From: Ficedula albicollis
Taxonomy: Eukaryota > Chordata > Aves > Passeriformes > Muscicapidae
Length of the DNA: 64,000 nt
Reading direction: 5' to 3'
NCBI RefSeq assembly: GCF_000247815.1
Contig: NC_021673.1
Coordinates: 45,784,503-45,848,502 of the forward strand
The position numbers were made by a program, and so were the translations under genes. Position 1 is the stretch's first letter. Each line of letters opens with the position of its first letter. The notes below the pieces were generated by a model that saw only the letters and a program-made list of their open reading frames with translations, was not told the origin of the DNA and made no database searches. Positions 1 through 11,711 of the stretch are shown one piece after another.

Positions 1-3000
1 CAGGCAATGTGTTTCTGGTGCTATAGGGACCCCTGTGACAAACGTGGGCTTGGCACATGTCCTGGTTAGATGAGATTTAAGGGACGCCCTCTAGGATGCA
101 TCTGGGTGTTGTGGAGCCCCCAAAACTGCCCAGAGGCTCCCTTCTCACCTGGAAGGCCAGGTGGAACATTAGTCTCACAATACTTTAAACAGATATTACC
201 TTCAGAGGGCTCTGCCTTGCCTTCTATATTCTTTGCTCTGAATTTGAGGTCTGGTGGTGGCAGGAAAGAAGAAACCCTTTATTTTAGCTGAAGATTTGTT
301 TTTCCTCCTGGACTTTGGGTTGGAGGAGTGCTGTGAGCAATGTATGTCTGGTTCATCCCCAGCAATGGGTTGTTTTTGGCTGTTTGATGAATAACCAGTT
401 CAAATACAGTATTTGGCTCCAGTGGCACCATGATAGTGTTGCATGCCCAGGTGATGACTCATCCTGTTCCAGCAGGACTAGTTCAGCTCCTCAGAGCTAG
501 CTAAAGGTCTTTAAAAGCTATATACCCTCCATGTTACTGGCATAGGTGTTGAGTAGGACATAAAGTGCTGAAAGGGCATGTGCATGACACTGGGCTTTCC
601 CTGGAGATGGGTTACAGCAGATTTCCACCACTTCTGTACAAGGGAGCTGCTTTTGTCCACAGGTCAATTCTCAGGGCAGTGCTAAGGCAGATTTTTCCCT
701 ACTGTTGGCTCTCTGTTGCTGTGGCAGAGTCCCATCCTTCGTGGGCATGATGACAGAGGTGTGGAAAGTTGAACAGAAGCTGTGGAGAGTTTCAGCTTCC
801 ACAGGCAGAGCTGCAGCTGCTTGTGAAGAAACCTTGCCAGTGGCTCATTTGTTATATTTGCAAATGCAGTATCAAAATGCCTCTGCAGCCTTTTCCTCCA
901 AAAACTGCAGGGCTTCTTGGGGAGCAGCAGCTAAGTTTGCCAGGCCCTGTGCAGAAGCCCTGCAGCCCTGGCCTTGGAGCTGTTTCCACCTGCAGCAGCT
1001 GCAGATGGAGCTGGGGTCCTGCAAGCTGCACTGGTGGTGCTGTGGTGGCAGTGGAGCTCCGCTGGTGTTCAGGCAGTGTTTGTGCTGCTCTGCTCAAGCT
1101 GCTGTAGCAAAGTGCTCTGGTTAATTAAGAAGGCATGGTTTTTATTACGGCAGGGTTTTTCTTTTTCTTTTCTTCCTGGCCCTGAGCCCTCTAGGTACCT
1201 TATTAAAATAAATCTGATAATAGCCTTCATATTTTGAAGATCCTACATATCTGCCAAGGCACTGAATTATTTACTGATGCTGCTGCTATCCAAAAAAACC
1301 CAGAAGTCCTATATGTGTGAAATGTTTCTTAATAGAGGAAGGTTTGGATTTGCTGGCTTTTGTAGGAAAAGCCTTGGCTCCCCCGAACAACTTTGCTTTG
1401 AGGGAGGGAGGGAGAATGGAGGAGGACACAGCTGCATGTGATGTTTCTGCAGCTGCTCTTCCTTGGAAAAATGAGTTAGGAACACCATTAAAATAATGTT
1501 CCACCTCCTACTAATCTGATCTGTACACTTGATCACTGTGATGGTTTGTCTATCCTCAAGCACTCCAGGTAACAGTGCTGTGCCGCTATGGCTGTTTTCA
1601 TTTTATTTTCAACTGAGCTGAAGTTATTTTTTCCTCCGTCCCACATTGCCAGGAGAGAGATGCTACTGGCAGCTTCTGCAAGTATTGCTCGGTTCCTAAT
1701 GGAGAAGCTCTCCTGCTTTTATATCCTGCAGCTGTTTCCTTGCAAAGTTTTTCACTGCCCTGTGTAGCAGTGGTGGGGGCAGCGTGCCCTTACCCCCATG
1801 CTGGCCCTGAGGCATGTGCAAGGCTACTGAATTTCTTACTCTCCTGATTTCCCAGCTCTCTGAGCTGAGTTAAAAAATGCTAAATTCCACTCTCGTTTCC
1901 TTGGGCGTGAGCCTCCAGGGGGCATAGCTGAGATCAGCACTGGGGATTCTTGTGTCCCACTGCTGCTTTCCTGCCTGGATCTGGTCCCCGGGAGGTGGAG
2001 AAGACTCTTAGTGGTTGACCCTCTCCTCCCCTTGGCTTCTCTGCCACCTTCAAGTGATTTTTGTCCATTGGGTCTCTCCATGGAGGTTTGATGCTGGTGC
2101 ACATAAAGGCTTTTCCTGCTGGGAAATGGCATCTGTCTCTCCATCCATCCCTGGGTGCTTGTCAGCTCTCCTCCCTCCACCTGCATGCTTGCAGCACCAG
2201 CTGAAGAGAAATCTCTGTGCTTCAGTGTTTTCTAGTTTTGCTGTCAATCATGGAGGAGTGGTGCAGAAAATATTATCAATTCTGGAACATTTTAAAAATC
2301 CACACGTCTTGATCTCAGTGCCTGGGTGGATGCATGCATACTCAGACTGTCTCCTGATACATGGGAGATTGGTCGCCTCTGCTGAGGTCATGGAGAATGT
2401 GGGTATTCTCTGAGCAGCACCATGTGGTAGCAATTTAAGATTTAGAGACAATGCTTACAACTGGTTTGGATGTTTATAGGTGTCTGAATGGAAGAGCACC
2501 CCAGGGAGTTGAGCCCTGTGATTGCAGCAAAGCCAAACCCCCCTGCATTAGTTCAACACTGCACAGCATTGTGTTGGTATAGTCCATTTGAAACACAAGG
2601 CTGAGGTCTGATTCAGCACTGATTACTACATTGTGTGAGAAATGGCCAGGACCTAGAAATCCTGTGGTTTCAGAGTCACATTTCTCCCCAGGGAAAACTG
2701 AATCTGAGCATTTGGGAGTGATAAAACCTTGGCTGCAGATAAAGCTGGGCTGCCTCCTGCCAAAGGACAAGCTGCTGCCTCAGGGCTCAGGCAAATGGCA
2801 AGAAAACCATGACAGAGAGCAAAAAAATCCCCATGGTTGTCAGGCTGGAGAGCTGATAACATTGCCTGCAACATGAATCAAAATGGGGGAATCACTAATT
2901 TAACGTTTTTTGGCAAGCACTCAATTTTTTTTTTTTTTAACCAGGACATTTCTGCTTTGAAGGGATGTGATTTAGAGAGGTGGTGGGGTGAGGCTCAGAG

Positions 3001-6000
3001 GTCCCTGTCTGACCTGCAAAAGCACTGATAGGTGGTTGCAGAGATGGGTCTGGACATGCTGGGCTGCAGGAAGGTGGGAGACTTGCTGTACCCACGGCCT
3101 GCTGGGGTCAAGGCAAGGGCACACAGGACATTGCATTAATTCTTAGTGCATCTTCACCAGCATAGAAGATGCTCTGGTGCTCCTGACCCTGGCAGGGGCC
3201 CTGCCTCACTGGGCTTCTGCCAGTGCCAGTCTGTGAATGTCCTCCTTTGAGTGGTGCAGCTATTCCTAGGAATAGCCACTTGGCTTTTTTGTATTTGAAA
3301 GCAAAACTCAACCACGTGATTTTTGAAGAAATTCTGAAGTCTCTTTTTATCTGTCTCTTGTTTGTATTTCCTGGGAATTCTTTTTTAAGGTTCTGGTCTC
3401 TTTCATAAGCCAAAGATATCAAGAAAAGAGATAGGTCTCTACAAATGAGCACAACACAGTATTTAAGCTCTGAATTCCTATGAAGAAACAGATACTTTAG
3501 TGTTTTTCTTGAGTTAGACCTTTAAAGCAGAATCTTTTTAGAATTTGCCTCATGTCTGACCTAACCAGACTCCTTTGCTTAATTTCTTGAAGGTGAACGT
3601 TCCCAGACTGGCACAGGCAGAGCTCCTGCCCAGCCAGCCAGGAGCTCGTGGGGCAGGATAAACTAATAAAATCCCAGTCTCCATCATCAGGAATTTTCTC
3701 TGGGAAGTGATTTTTGGTTGTCTTTCTTGCCTGGAGTTGTCAGAGGAAGTTTTTTAGAGTAGGTCTGAGAAACTGGTGCTGGTGCCAGTGCAGCTTGTGG
3801 CCCTGGAGCCTCTTTGGAGGTGAGAGGTTTCTTTAGCTTAGATGTGCAGCTGAAAACCCTTCTCAGCACCCTGAAACAAACTAAAAATCCATCTCCAGAG
3901 CTCTGGTTTTTAGCTGGTATGAGGAAACCCTCTCCCCTGTCCGTGAGCAGAGAAAGAGTCCAAAGAGGAACAGAGGTGGATGACACACAAGATCTCTGAA
4001 GCTCACATTTTCAAGCAAAGTGACAATTCTCTTTCTGTGGAGGTTTAGAAAGTGTGATAAATGGTTTTGTCATAGTGCAGGGTTAGCTATAGAAGAAGGG
4101 GATGAAAGCTCAAGATGATCTTGACTGCCAGTTTGGAATACGTGAAGACAAAGAATACTGGCAGTAGTGGTGGCATCCAGTGCTTGTTTCCCTTTCTCTC
4201 CTTGGAAAGCTTCCTATAAGCTACCTGAAAATACAAGTTCAGGTACTTCAAGGTTCTCTTTTGAAAAGAACTTACCGTTCTTCTGCAGCAAAAAGCTGAT
4301 TTTTCTGCTTTGGAGAAGCCAAAGTGCCTTGGTACCAAATACAAAATCAGTGCATTCTTTGCATTTTTTTCTGGGTTTACGAGCAAACCTGTTTAATGGT
4401 GTCTACTATTTTCTATTCATTGAGAGTACAGAAAGTAACTTGTCTTGTGTAGAGCTGAGCACATTATGATAGAAATGTCTGAATTGTGTTTTTAACCCTA
4501 AAAGAGAAGAGTGCACATTGTTATCCCCTTCACAGCTCAGACATAGCCACGTGTTTTGCAAAATTGCCCTTTAATTTTTTTTAAATTTTGCTGAGGTTCT
4601 TGTTCATTAGTAACACAGTGCAGATGCTCTGCTGGACCATGCAAACTAAAAACTGATGCCCATGAGAGCTGCCTGTTTAAAAACAAACCTCTGATGAGAA
4701 GAATAATAAAATAATCAAGCTTAGATATTTCCTTGGTTTTTTTACTAAAACCTCTTGGCTGCAGCATTTGAGCTAATGGCAGTACAAGATGTGAAAAATT
4801 TGCAATGCAGAAGGCTCTTCCAGTCATCTGTGAGTGCAAGCTGAGAGCTGTGAGAGAGATTACTAGGAGCCTCCCAGTACTCACCACTGAGTTTTTCTCT
4901 CTCTGTTTTTTTTTTTTTTTTCCTTTTGCCCTTGAAGTTAGGCTGAGCCCAGGAAGAAGATTGAGATTGATACAGTCTTTCAACAAATGTTAGGGGTTTG
5001 GAAATCAATGCTCAGACAAAGGCTTTTTGCTGTTTCTAACAATAGAAAAATAGGAATGAAACCAAACACTACTGAATATTCCAGTGAGTTTGTGGAGTTT
5101 AACCTTCAGTTTCATGAGACAAACTGGTAAACGGACTCAAAATTTCAAGAGAAAATTAATCATTTCAGTCAATATGAGGACTGAGGGCTGGCATTTTTAC
5201 ATCTTTCACAGCTCTTGTGCTCTGACAGAGGTTCCCACTGTGGATTGGAGTGGGGAAGAGAGCTGGCACCCGTCTGCAGGAATAATGCTGATAATATCAC
5301 CCTTTTATCCTGGAGTCTCTGAGCTTGCAAAACACCTTGGTCAATGGGTGAACCTAGTATTATAATTAGAGATAAACAAGCCTTGAATTAGCTGATGGGC
5401 AGTTGTGTGCTCCAGAGATGACACCATGCTTTGGAATGCTCCATATTATTGCTGGTCTGATTCAGAGAGTATCCAGATCCTGTAATAGCTGCTCCTCTGA
5501 TCTAACCCTGCCTCTCCTTCTCTGGTTTTCAAAACCTGTCTGGAGTTCTTTTCATAATGCTTCTTGTTGCCTTTATATGTGTGCAGACATGTATGCACAC
5601 ACACACTTCCAGCCTCTTTTGGTTTGCTAGCAGGGGTGAGTGAGATCTGAAGCCACGGTCTCCCTTTCCAAGCTGTGTTTCAGCGTGAGATGAGGAGTGA
5701 AGAGGAGGAGAGTGCTCCTCCTTACCAGAGTCTGCAGGGCAGAGAGGCTGTGCTGAGGTCAGGGCACTGTGCTGTTTCTGTGGCATCCTTCAGTGCTCCT
5801 CCTTACCAGAATCTGCAGGGCAGAGAGGCTGTGCTGAGATCAGGGCACTGTGCTGTTTCTGTGGCATCCTTCTGGGTTAGCAGGCTGGGAACTCCTCCTC
5901 CCAGCACTTTCTGAGCACTATGGACACCTCCAAGGAAGGATGGTTCCTGGAAAAGGCCTTCTCTTGTCTGGCTTTGCTCCAGTTCAGTGAATGGCTGTCT

Positions 6001-6490
6001 CTGCAGAGAGCTCACCACAGCTGTGTTGCACCAGCAATTCTCATGGTAAAGAGGCAAGACAAGACCTTTTCTGTGGGACCCAGATCAGAAAAAAGTCTTT
6101 CCAAGCCAAATAACTGGTTATAATCAGAAGCTAGGCCAAAGCACTGTTAGTCTCTCAGTTGTGCTGGGTGGTGTTGCTACACTAGGAATCATACCCAGGG
6201 AGTGAAATAATGGTGCAAGCTGCTGTCAACAGACTGTGAAAAGAGGAGTGGAGTGGGAACCTAGAGAAAGTGGTGGTGAGATTGAAACAAAAGGATGAAA
6301 GTTTGGAGGAGGTAGACTGTAAGAAAGCTATGACAAGGGACGAAATGCAGTTGACAAAATCCCCTCTGGTAGGAATCCTCTACTCCTAGTAGCAGCTGCC
6401 TCATGGTTGAGCAGGGACTCTCAATATTTTATAAGAATACTAAATTCTTCAGGCAGAGGAACAACAGAAAACCCCACAACAAACTTCTGT
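1..6490. other. Flank downstream of TMC2, no supported gene
   Basis: I read both strands and found only short open frames without recognisable domains, plausible splice sites or conserved sequence. Features present are a 16-17 nt poly(T) run near 4906, smaller T runs near 2925, and an 81-bp tandem duplication at 5711-5872. The 139-codon frame at 705-1124 is Cys/Ala/Trp-rich and looks non-coding. Confidence 0.6.
5711..5872. repeat. Two-copy tandem duplication, 81-bp unit
   Basis: Copies at 5711-5791 and 5792-5872 are head to tail and differ at about two positions. Both start AGTGCTCCTCCTTACCAGA. Confidence 0.95.
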
Positions 6491-6517
6491 TTAAATGACA
6501 GGTAAAATCACACCACT

Positions 6518-6523
6518 TTTATT
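6518..6523 (-). promoter_or_regulatory. TMC2: Candidate TMC2 poly(A) signal AATAAA
   Basis: Plus-strand TTTATT at 6518-6523 reads AATAAA on the minus strand, 340 nt past the proposed stop codon. It is a reasonable end for a short 3' UTR. Other A/T-rich hexamers exist further downstream, so the true end is unproven. Confidence 0.4.
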
Positions 6524-6862
6524 CATTAAAGAAGCCTTCAAAAGCACTGGCAAGCACTTGCTCCACAGGGCACGTTCACTGCTGTTAGTGGCTACAGGGC
6601 TGTCCTGTGTGAAGCAGTTCAGCAATATCTGATTTTTGTTCTGACTGCTTCCCGTTTCCCTTGGGCTCAAAATCTTTGCAGCTTTTGGGGGTTACAACTC
6701 AAAGTACTTCCAGGTGTCTAAACAAATCTGTATTAGAGATTGGTTGGATAGGTACAGAGCACCATGAGCGGATGTCCAGCATGCAGTAATCATTTCCTAC
6801 CAGAACTACAAGCTCATGCAGCCCCTCTATTTTAATGTCAGACAGGAGAAGCTTTGTTGAGG
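6524..6862 (-). other. TMC2: Probable TMC2 3' UTR
   Basis: This is the stretch between the proposed stop codon and the AATAAA signal, on the minus strand. It holds no conserved coding signal that I recognise. Its assignment depends on the last exon being correct. Confidence 0.4.
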
Positions 6863-7116
6863 CTATCGAGCAGCCCGTGGGTAGCAAGGCTGCCCTCTCC
6901 CTCGTCCAGGGACTGGTCCCAGGGGGTGCCCCCATGGCCTGGGCTGGCCAGGGTGGGGTGCCCGAGCTCCCAGTGTCCGTGGCTGTGTCACAAACACTTG
7001 TGATGGTGGGGTGAAGGCTGCTCCTCTCCCGCCGGCCATGGGGCTGCCAGCCAGGAATTCTCCTCTACCTGGTTTCCCGACAGGGCTGGTTCCATTCTGA
7101 GACTCCGTTTTCTTGT
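6863..7116 (-). CDS. TMC2: TMC2 exon 20, terminal coding exon and stop
   Basis: A 254-nt coding part, residues about 851-934 plus TAG at 6863-6865. It begins DKKTESQNGTSPVGKPGRG and ends in a Gly/Pro/Arg-rich tail (GHPLGPVPGRGRGQPCYPRA, AR, stop). The phase fits exon 19 (G|AC gives Asp) and the acceptor is TTTGCTCTAG. Human TMC2 also ends in a Pro/Ser/Arg-rich tail, but I see only loose similarity. An unrecognised further exon or a different end is possible. Confidence 0.62.
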
Positions 7117-8225
7117 CTAGAGCAAAGATTATGAATGTTATTTCCTTGGGACCAAACACTGCCTTTCATCCTCTCCCCAGTGGCTGCTATTTCTTCTCTG
7201 TGCAATAACCAGAGTGTCTGGGGATTTGTGTTTGAGCATCTGAGTGAAGAAACCAGGAATAAGAACGTTCCCCTCCTCTCCCCCACTCAACAGCCAGTAC
7301 AAGTCTCTGCTGCTCAACCTCTATTTTCAGGTTCTTACTGATGCGTTTATAAGACACAACAATCCTGCCAGCCATGCTGGTACACTTCTAGGCACAGAGT
7401 GACCGTGGGTAATTCCTGATTTTTGTCTTTATTTTCAGTGCACTCAAAACACTGCCAGCACTATTTCCACTTAAATGAATGCCTTGAGTCTGCTTTGGAG
7501 AGGATCTGTATTGGGTTACTCTGAACCTTCCAGTTTATCTCAGCCCATTGAACTCAAGGGGCTTGTGGTGGCACTAGTTTGCTTTTCTTACCTGTACCAG
7601 GATAAAATCAAAATCTTTCAAGTGATTTTCACAAATGAGAGCTGGAGGCTCTAGCAGTCAGGAAGTAGCTGGTTGAGATTGAGCCTAGAGGATCCAGGAT
7701 TTTCTTTGAAAATAACATGATCCTGGTGCTAATGCCTCTTGGTTCTTTCTGGCCAGCCATGGACCCCCACAGCAGAGCTTAGAGAATCCATTTATTTACC
7801 CTAAGACTTAACTCAATCCTGTTACAATCCTGAAGTTTCTGCCTCACTCATGATGAATTTTCCAATGAAAAGCTCAACTCAGCAAGAAAAAGTCAGACTC
7901 AACCCATCAGACCTGAAACAACACTGAGTTTCAACATTTTTCCCAGAATAAATTGCTGGTTTCATGACCAGCACGATTAATAGCTGGGATATGAATCATA
8001 ATTTTGGATTACAATTCCCACCGTGACAAGCCTGTGTGAGATATAATCCAGTCTAAAAATGTGCCACTCCTGTGTGTCCTTTGGCAGGTGGACAAAATCT
8101 GTGCTAATTAGGCCCATCCAATCCCTTGCTAAGGTGTATCCCTCCAGTTTCTCAATCCTATCACTCATTTGAGTGACTAAATGAGCCTTTTCTGAGGTGC
8201 TGTGGGGAGATTGTTTAATTTTTAC

Positions 8226-8346
8226 CTTCTGCTTGTTTGGGGGGACTTTCAGTCTTTGTACTTGGTGTAAGTAAATCCTCCAGATCTTGCAGCATAGGGT
8301 TGGTACTGGCTTTGTTGTTTCTCTTGTTTTTCTCCTCTTCTCGTTG
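8226..8346 (-). CDS. TMC2: TMC2 exon 19, cytosolic C-terminal tail
   Basis: A 121-nt exon, residues about 811-851: QREEEKNKRNNKASTNPMLQ, DLEDLLTPSTKTESPPKQAE and one base of the next codon. It is polar and predicted disordered, with no strong family identity. Support comes from the phase-0 join to exon 18, acceptor TTGATGCAG, donor GTAAAA, and the Ser/Thr/Lys-rich composition typical of TMC2 tails. Confidence 0.82.
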
Positions 8347-9366
8347 CTGCATCAATAAAAACCATTTGGTTTAGTTAAAAACTGCAGATATAATCTGGGA
8401 AATGGTGGCCTGGTTAAGCGTTTGTTGGTATGAATGAATCTCTTTGCTACGTTCAAGGTGCTGAATCCTGGTCCAATGATCAAGTATTTCCAGGAAGGAA
8501 AGTACATCCCAGGCAGGGCTGGAAAACAGTGGCTCTGCTCCTGTTAGGGCAAAGCACTTGCTGATAACATGGTTTAGGTCTGTCAGGCTGTCTGGGCTAC
8601 CAATCTGCCCTCTCTGGTGTATTGGTTACTTTTACATGTGAGCCTCTTGTGAGAGAGGATGTCAGGGACAAATGACAGAGGAGGAGGGTATGGCAGCACA
8701 GGGTGGGCTGTAGGGCTGCCTTTGGCTTTACTTACATACATTTAGGGCTGTGAAAGATCTTCTTCTGGATGGTAGAGGGAATCTGAACTTCTGGATAGTG
8801 CTGAGTTCTGGTTTGTGGTCCCTTTAGCCCTGATCCCAGCCAGGTTGTGAGCATGAAATAGACCAAGCGCCCCAAAATCTGAGTGTGCTGTAGCACATGT
8901 TCAACTCTTACAGTAGTCAAGGATGCCCTTTGCACCAAGACACTTCCTTTAAGCTGAGAGATTAATTCTGAATTTCAGAATTTGAATGTAATTTATGGAG
9001 AACCATTTCTCAGTGCTCACATCCTCGCTTTTAATGTTGCAGGGACCTCTGCTTTATGTTTAGATTTATGTGGCACTGCTTCCTTGACTTGGATCCTGTC
9101 CTGTGCCAGTGAAATGGCTGATACCAGTCCTTTGACAACATCACATCCTCTCCCAATGCAAGACTTGGTATTTTGGCCACATCTATGTCATAGAAAACAA
9201 CAACAGGATGGAGATCCACCAGAAAAACTCTGGAAGAAACTGATGTTACCAAATCAGCATAAGTACCAGGACACTTTTGCTGTTTCTCATTGAGACTCAT
9301 TCTCTGAGCAGAGGCTTGCTTTTGCAGGTATTCTCCTTCCAGACCCAGTTCATAATAGTTCAGAAA

Positions 9367-9419
9367 TCTTTGTATTATAGTCTTCTACATGAGTCTTTGT
9401 ATTATAGTCTTCTACATGT
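9367..9419. repeat. Two-copy tandem duplication, 27-bp unit
   Basis: TCTTTGTATTATAGTCTTCT followed by ACATGAG is repeated directly at 9367 and 9394, in the intron between TMC2 exons 18 and 19. Confidence 0.95.
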
Positions 9420-9957
9420 TGCAACCTCTCCCAGTTCTGGATATTGTGAGCTCCAAGTCCTACCCTGCTAGTTCAAGTTTTTGCATCTGTCTTTATCTTG
9501 CTTTTCCCATGCACACAGCAGAAACAGCCTCTTCTGTAAGGCACTTGGAGCACCAGTGGTAAAAAATGTTTTTGCCATATCATTAATTATGGCTCTTTGC
9601 TCTTCAGCTTGTACAAAATCTGGCTGTGGTTTCCATGGGCTTGTCATTGTTCCTGGGAAATCTCAGACACCAAAGCATTGCCTGAACTTTGCAGTAACTT
9701 ACTTTTGTACATGGAAAGCACAGTTTGTGGGAAAACCAACTGTAGTTCTGATGTGCAAAATAGCAAGCTATTATGGGATGTGACCTCTCCGTGCAGCTAG
9801 ACATTAAATGCCATCAGAGGGTACTGAACAGGCATAAAATACGTCATCTTGTGTCTCCAGTGTGTTCAGAAGTGAAGAGTGATTTAAAAACATATGCTAT
9901 GTATCACAATTGAAGTGCACAGTATTTCAAAGGTGGCTTTCACAGATCAGTACCTAC

Positions 9958-10036
9958 CATTTGCATTTTCTTCTTCAGCTCTGCATTGGCGCGCTGATAT
10001 GCTTTAGACACAGCATTCAGGTAATAGATGGTGAGG
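9958..10036 (-). CDS. TMC2: TMC2 exon 18, end of last membrane helix
   Basis: A 79-nt exon, residues about 784-810: LTIYYLNAVSKAYQRANAEL then KKKMQM. It completes the final helix and enters the basic cytosolic tail, matching IYYLN-VSK of human TMC2. Acceptor CTCTTTTAG, donor GTAGGT; ends in phase 0. Confidence 0.96.
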
Positions 10037-11677
10037 CTAAAAGAGAAAACATGTTGCTGTAGTGATGGGATCAGGGGAAAGAGAAAGTTTCACAAGGAGG
10101 CAACATGTAATTTTTTGCCTACCTTCTAATTCATAAGTTTCCCACCAGCTGTCTCTAAACTTCTTTTTGAAACTCAAGGTTTAGGAAAAAATTTGGGCTG
10201 CCTGTGGCATGGTTAGCTGAGACAGGCTGAGCCCATCCAGAGATCAGTTCTGCTCAAACAGAAGCAAAATGACCAGCCTGCCCTTGTGCCTCCACCTTGG
10301 CTGGCCATGGGCTCTCTTCGCTTCCTTTGTACCAACCTTGGGGAAATCAGGCACCGGCCTTGGAACTGCCTCCAGGTAACACAGGGACCTCAGGAAAAAC
10401 TGGGAAAGTAGTGGTAGAATAGGGCCTTGATGCCTCTCCTGTAAAGCAGTGCTCAAGGAACAGTCTCCTTCCCCCTTTTCCAGGACCAGCTGCATCCTGC
10501 GTCCCTGGACGGGGCCTTTGCGAGTGAGCAGAGGCAGAAACTGAGGGCAAGCAGAAGCCAGATTGGAGCAGAAACACGGGCTTTTGTTTTGATCCTGTCT
10601 TCTCCAAAAAGGGCATGCCAAAGCCAGGGGAAAACTGAGCCAAGCTGGAGGGAGCTAAAAGGCAAGCGGGGAAGGGAGAGGGCATGCTGGCTGCTAGTCT
10701 CTGGCACACAGGGAGGCTGTGCTTTAAAACATGCCCAAGCCTCTGGGTCTGTCTCACCACCTCTGACACTCACCAGCCAGTAATATTTTGGTATTAAAAA
10801 AATATCTCCTTCTGCTTTTGTGAAGTGCCTTTATTTTTCTAAATTATAACCAGTGACTCCAAGCCATTCCCAGGAAAAGTACCAGCTGTTCAGTTCACTG
10901 CTATAGTTGTTTGCATTTTCAAAAATTAAAGTAGAAAATTCTCTTATAAAAGGAAAAAAAAAGGTAGGGAAAGGAAAACTCTTTCCTGACTATTCATAAC
11001 CCGCGTGTGTTACTCCAGCCCGGGTTCAGCAACCTCAAACCAGACTCAAGGATTTCGTCAACTGAGTGCTGACCCTAAGCCCAGCAAGGCACTGTGTACT
11101 GGCATGTGGGTTTCCAGGTGGAAGATCAGGAAGTGGTGCTTAGGATTGCCTTTCTCGAGGCTTTTTACAGGGGTCTGTCCAGAGGAAACACATTTGCTTC
11201 CTTTTGCCTGACATTAACCCCAAACTCAGTCTTGGTAATCTGGGCTCTCTGTCCTGCAAATCCTCTTGGAAATTGTTTTTTCTTTTTGTTCTTCTGTAAA
11301 GGTGTGATAGTTTTATTTTTTTTCTATGTTATCAAGCTCATTGTCTAGAAAATACTACTTTGTAATCAGAGCTGTGAATAAGAATGGTGTTGATAACATG
11401 CTGATGTTTTTGTTTCGCTGATTCTTGTTTATCCAAAGTAGAGCAAGGATCTTTGTTTTTGTCTCAAGCTCTGCCAGTAAGGAGCTACACAAAAGAACCT
11501 GGGAGGTGGGACAGGTGACCTCATTCCACCAGGACTGGGGAGAGAGAGAAGAGGTTGAGCAAGTAGCTGGGTAGTGCCTAATTTTTATGTGGGTTTAAAC
11601 CATGACACCCTGGCACCCCTCTTCTCTGATGTGTTGCTTCCCCAGTTCTGGGGAGAGTGTGGGTCACTGTCCTTTTC

Positions 11678-11711
11678 TAGGAATTTTATTTTCATAGGAA
11701 TTTTATTTTCA
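11678..11711. repeat. Two-copy tandem duplication, 17-bp unit
   Basis: TAGGAATTTTATTTTCA occurs twice head to tail at 11678-11694 and 11695-11711, in the intron between exons 17 and 18. Confidence 0.95.

Noticed and set aside
705..1124. 139-codon plus-strand frame rich in Cys, Ala and Trp
   Set aside because: No domain or conserved motif; overlapping frames on both strands are equally open, as expected in a GC-rich, stop-poor stretch.
10347..10769. 140-codon minus-strand frame in a GC-rich intron segment
   Set aside because: It lies inside the TMC2 intron between exons 17 and 18, overlaps three other frames of similar length and shows no recognisable features.
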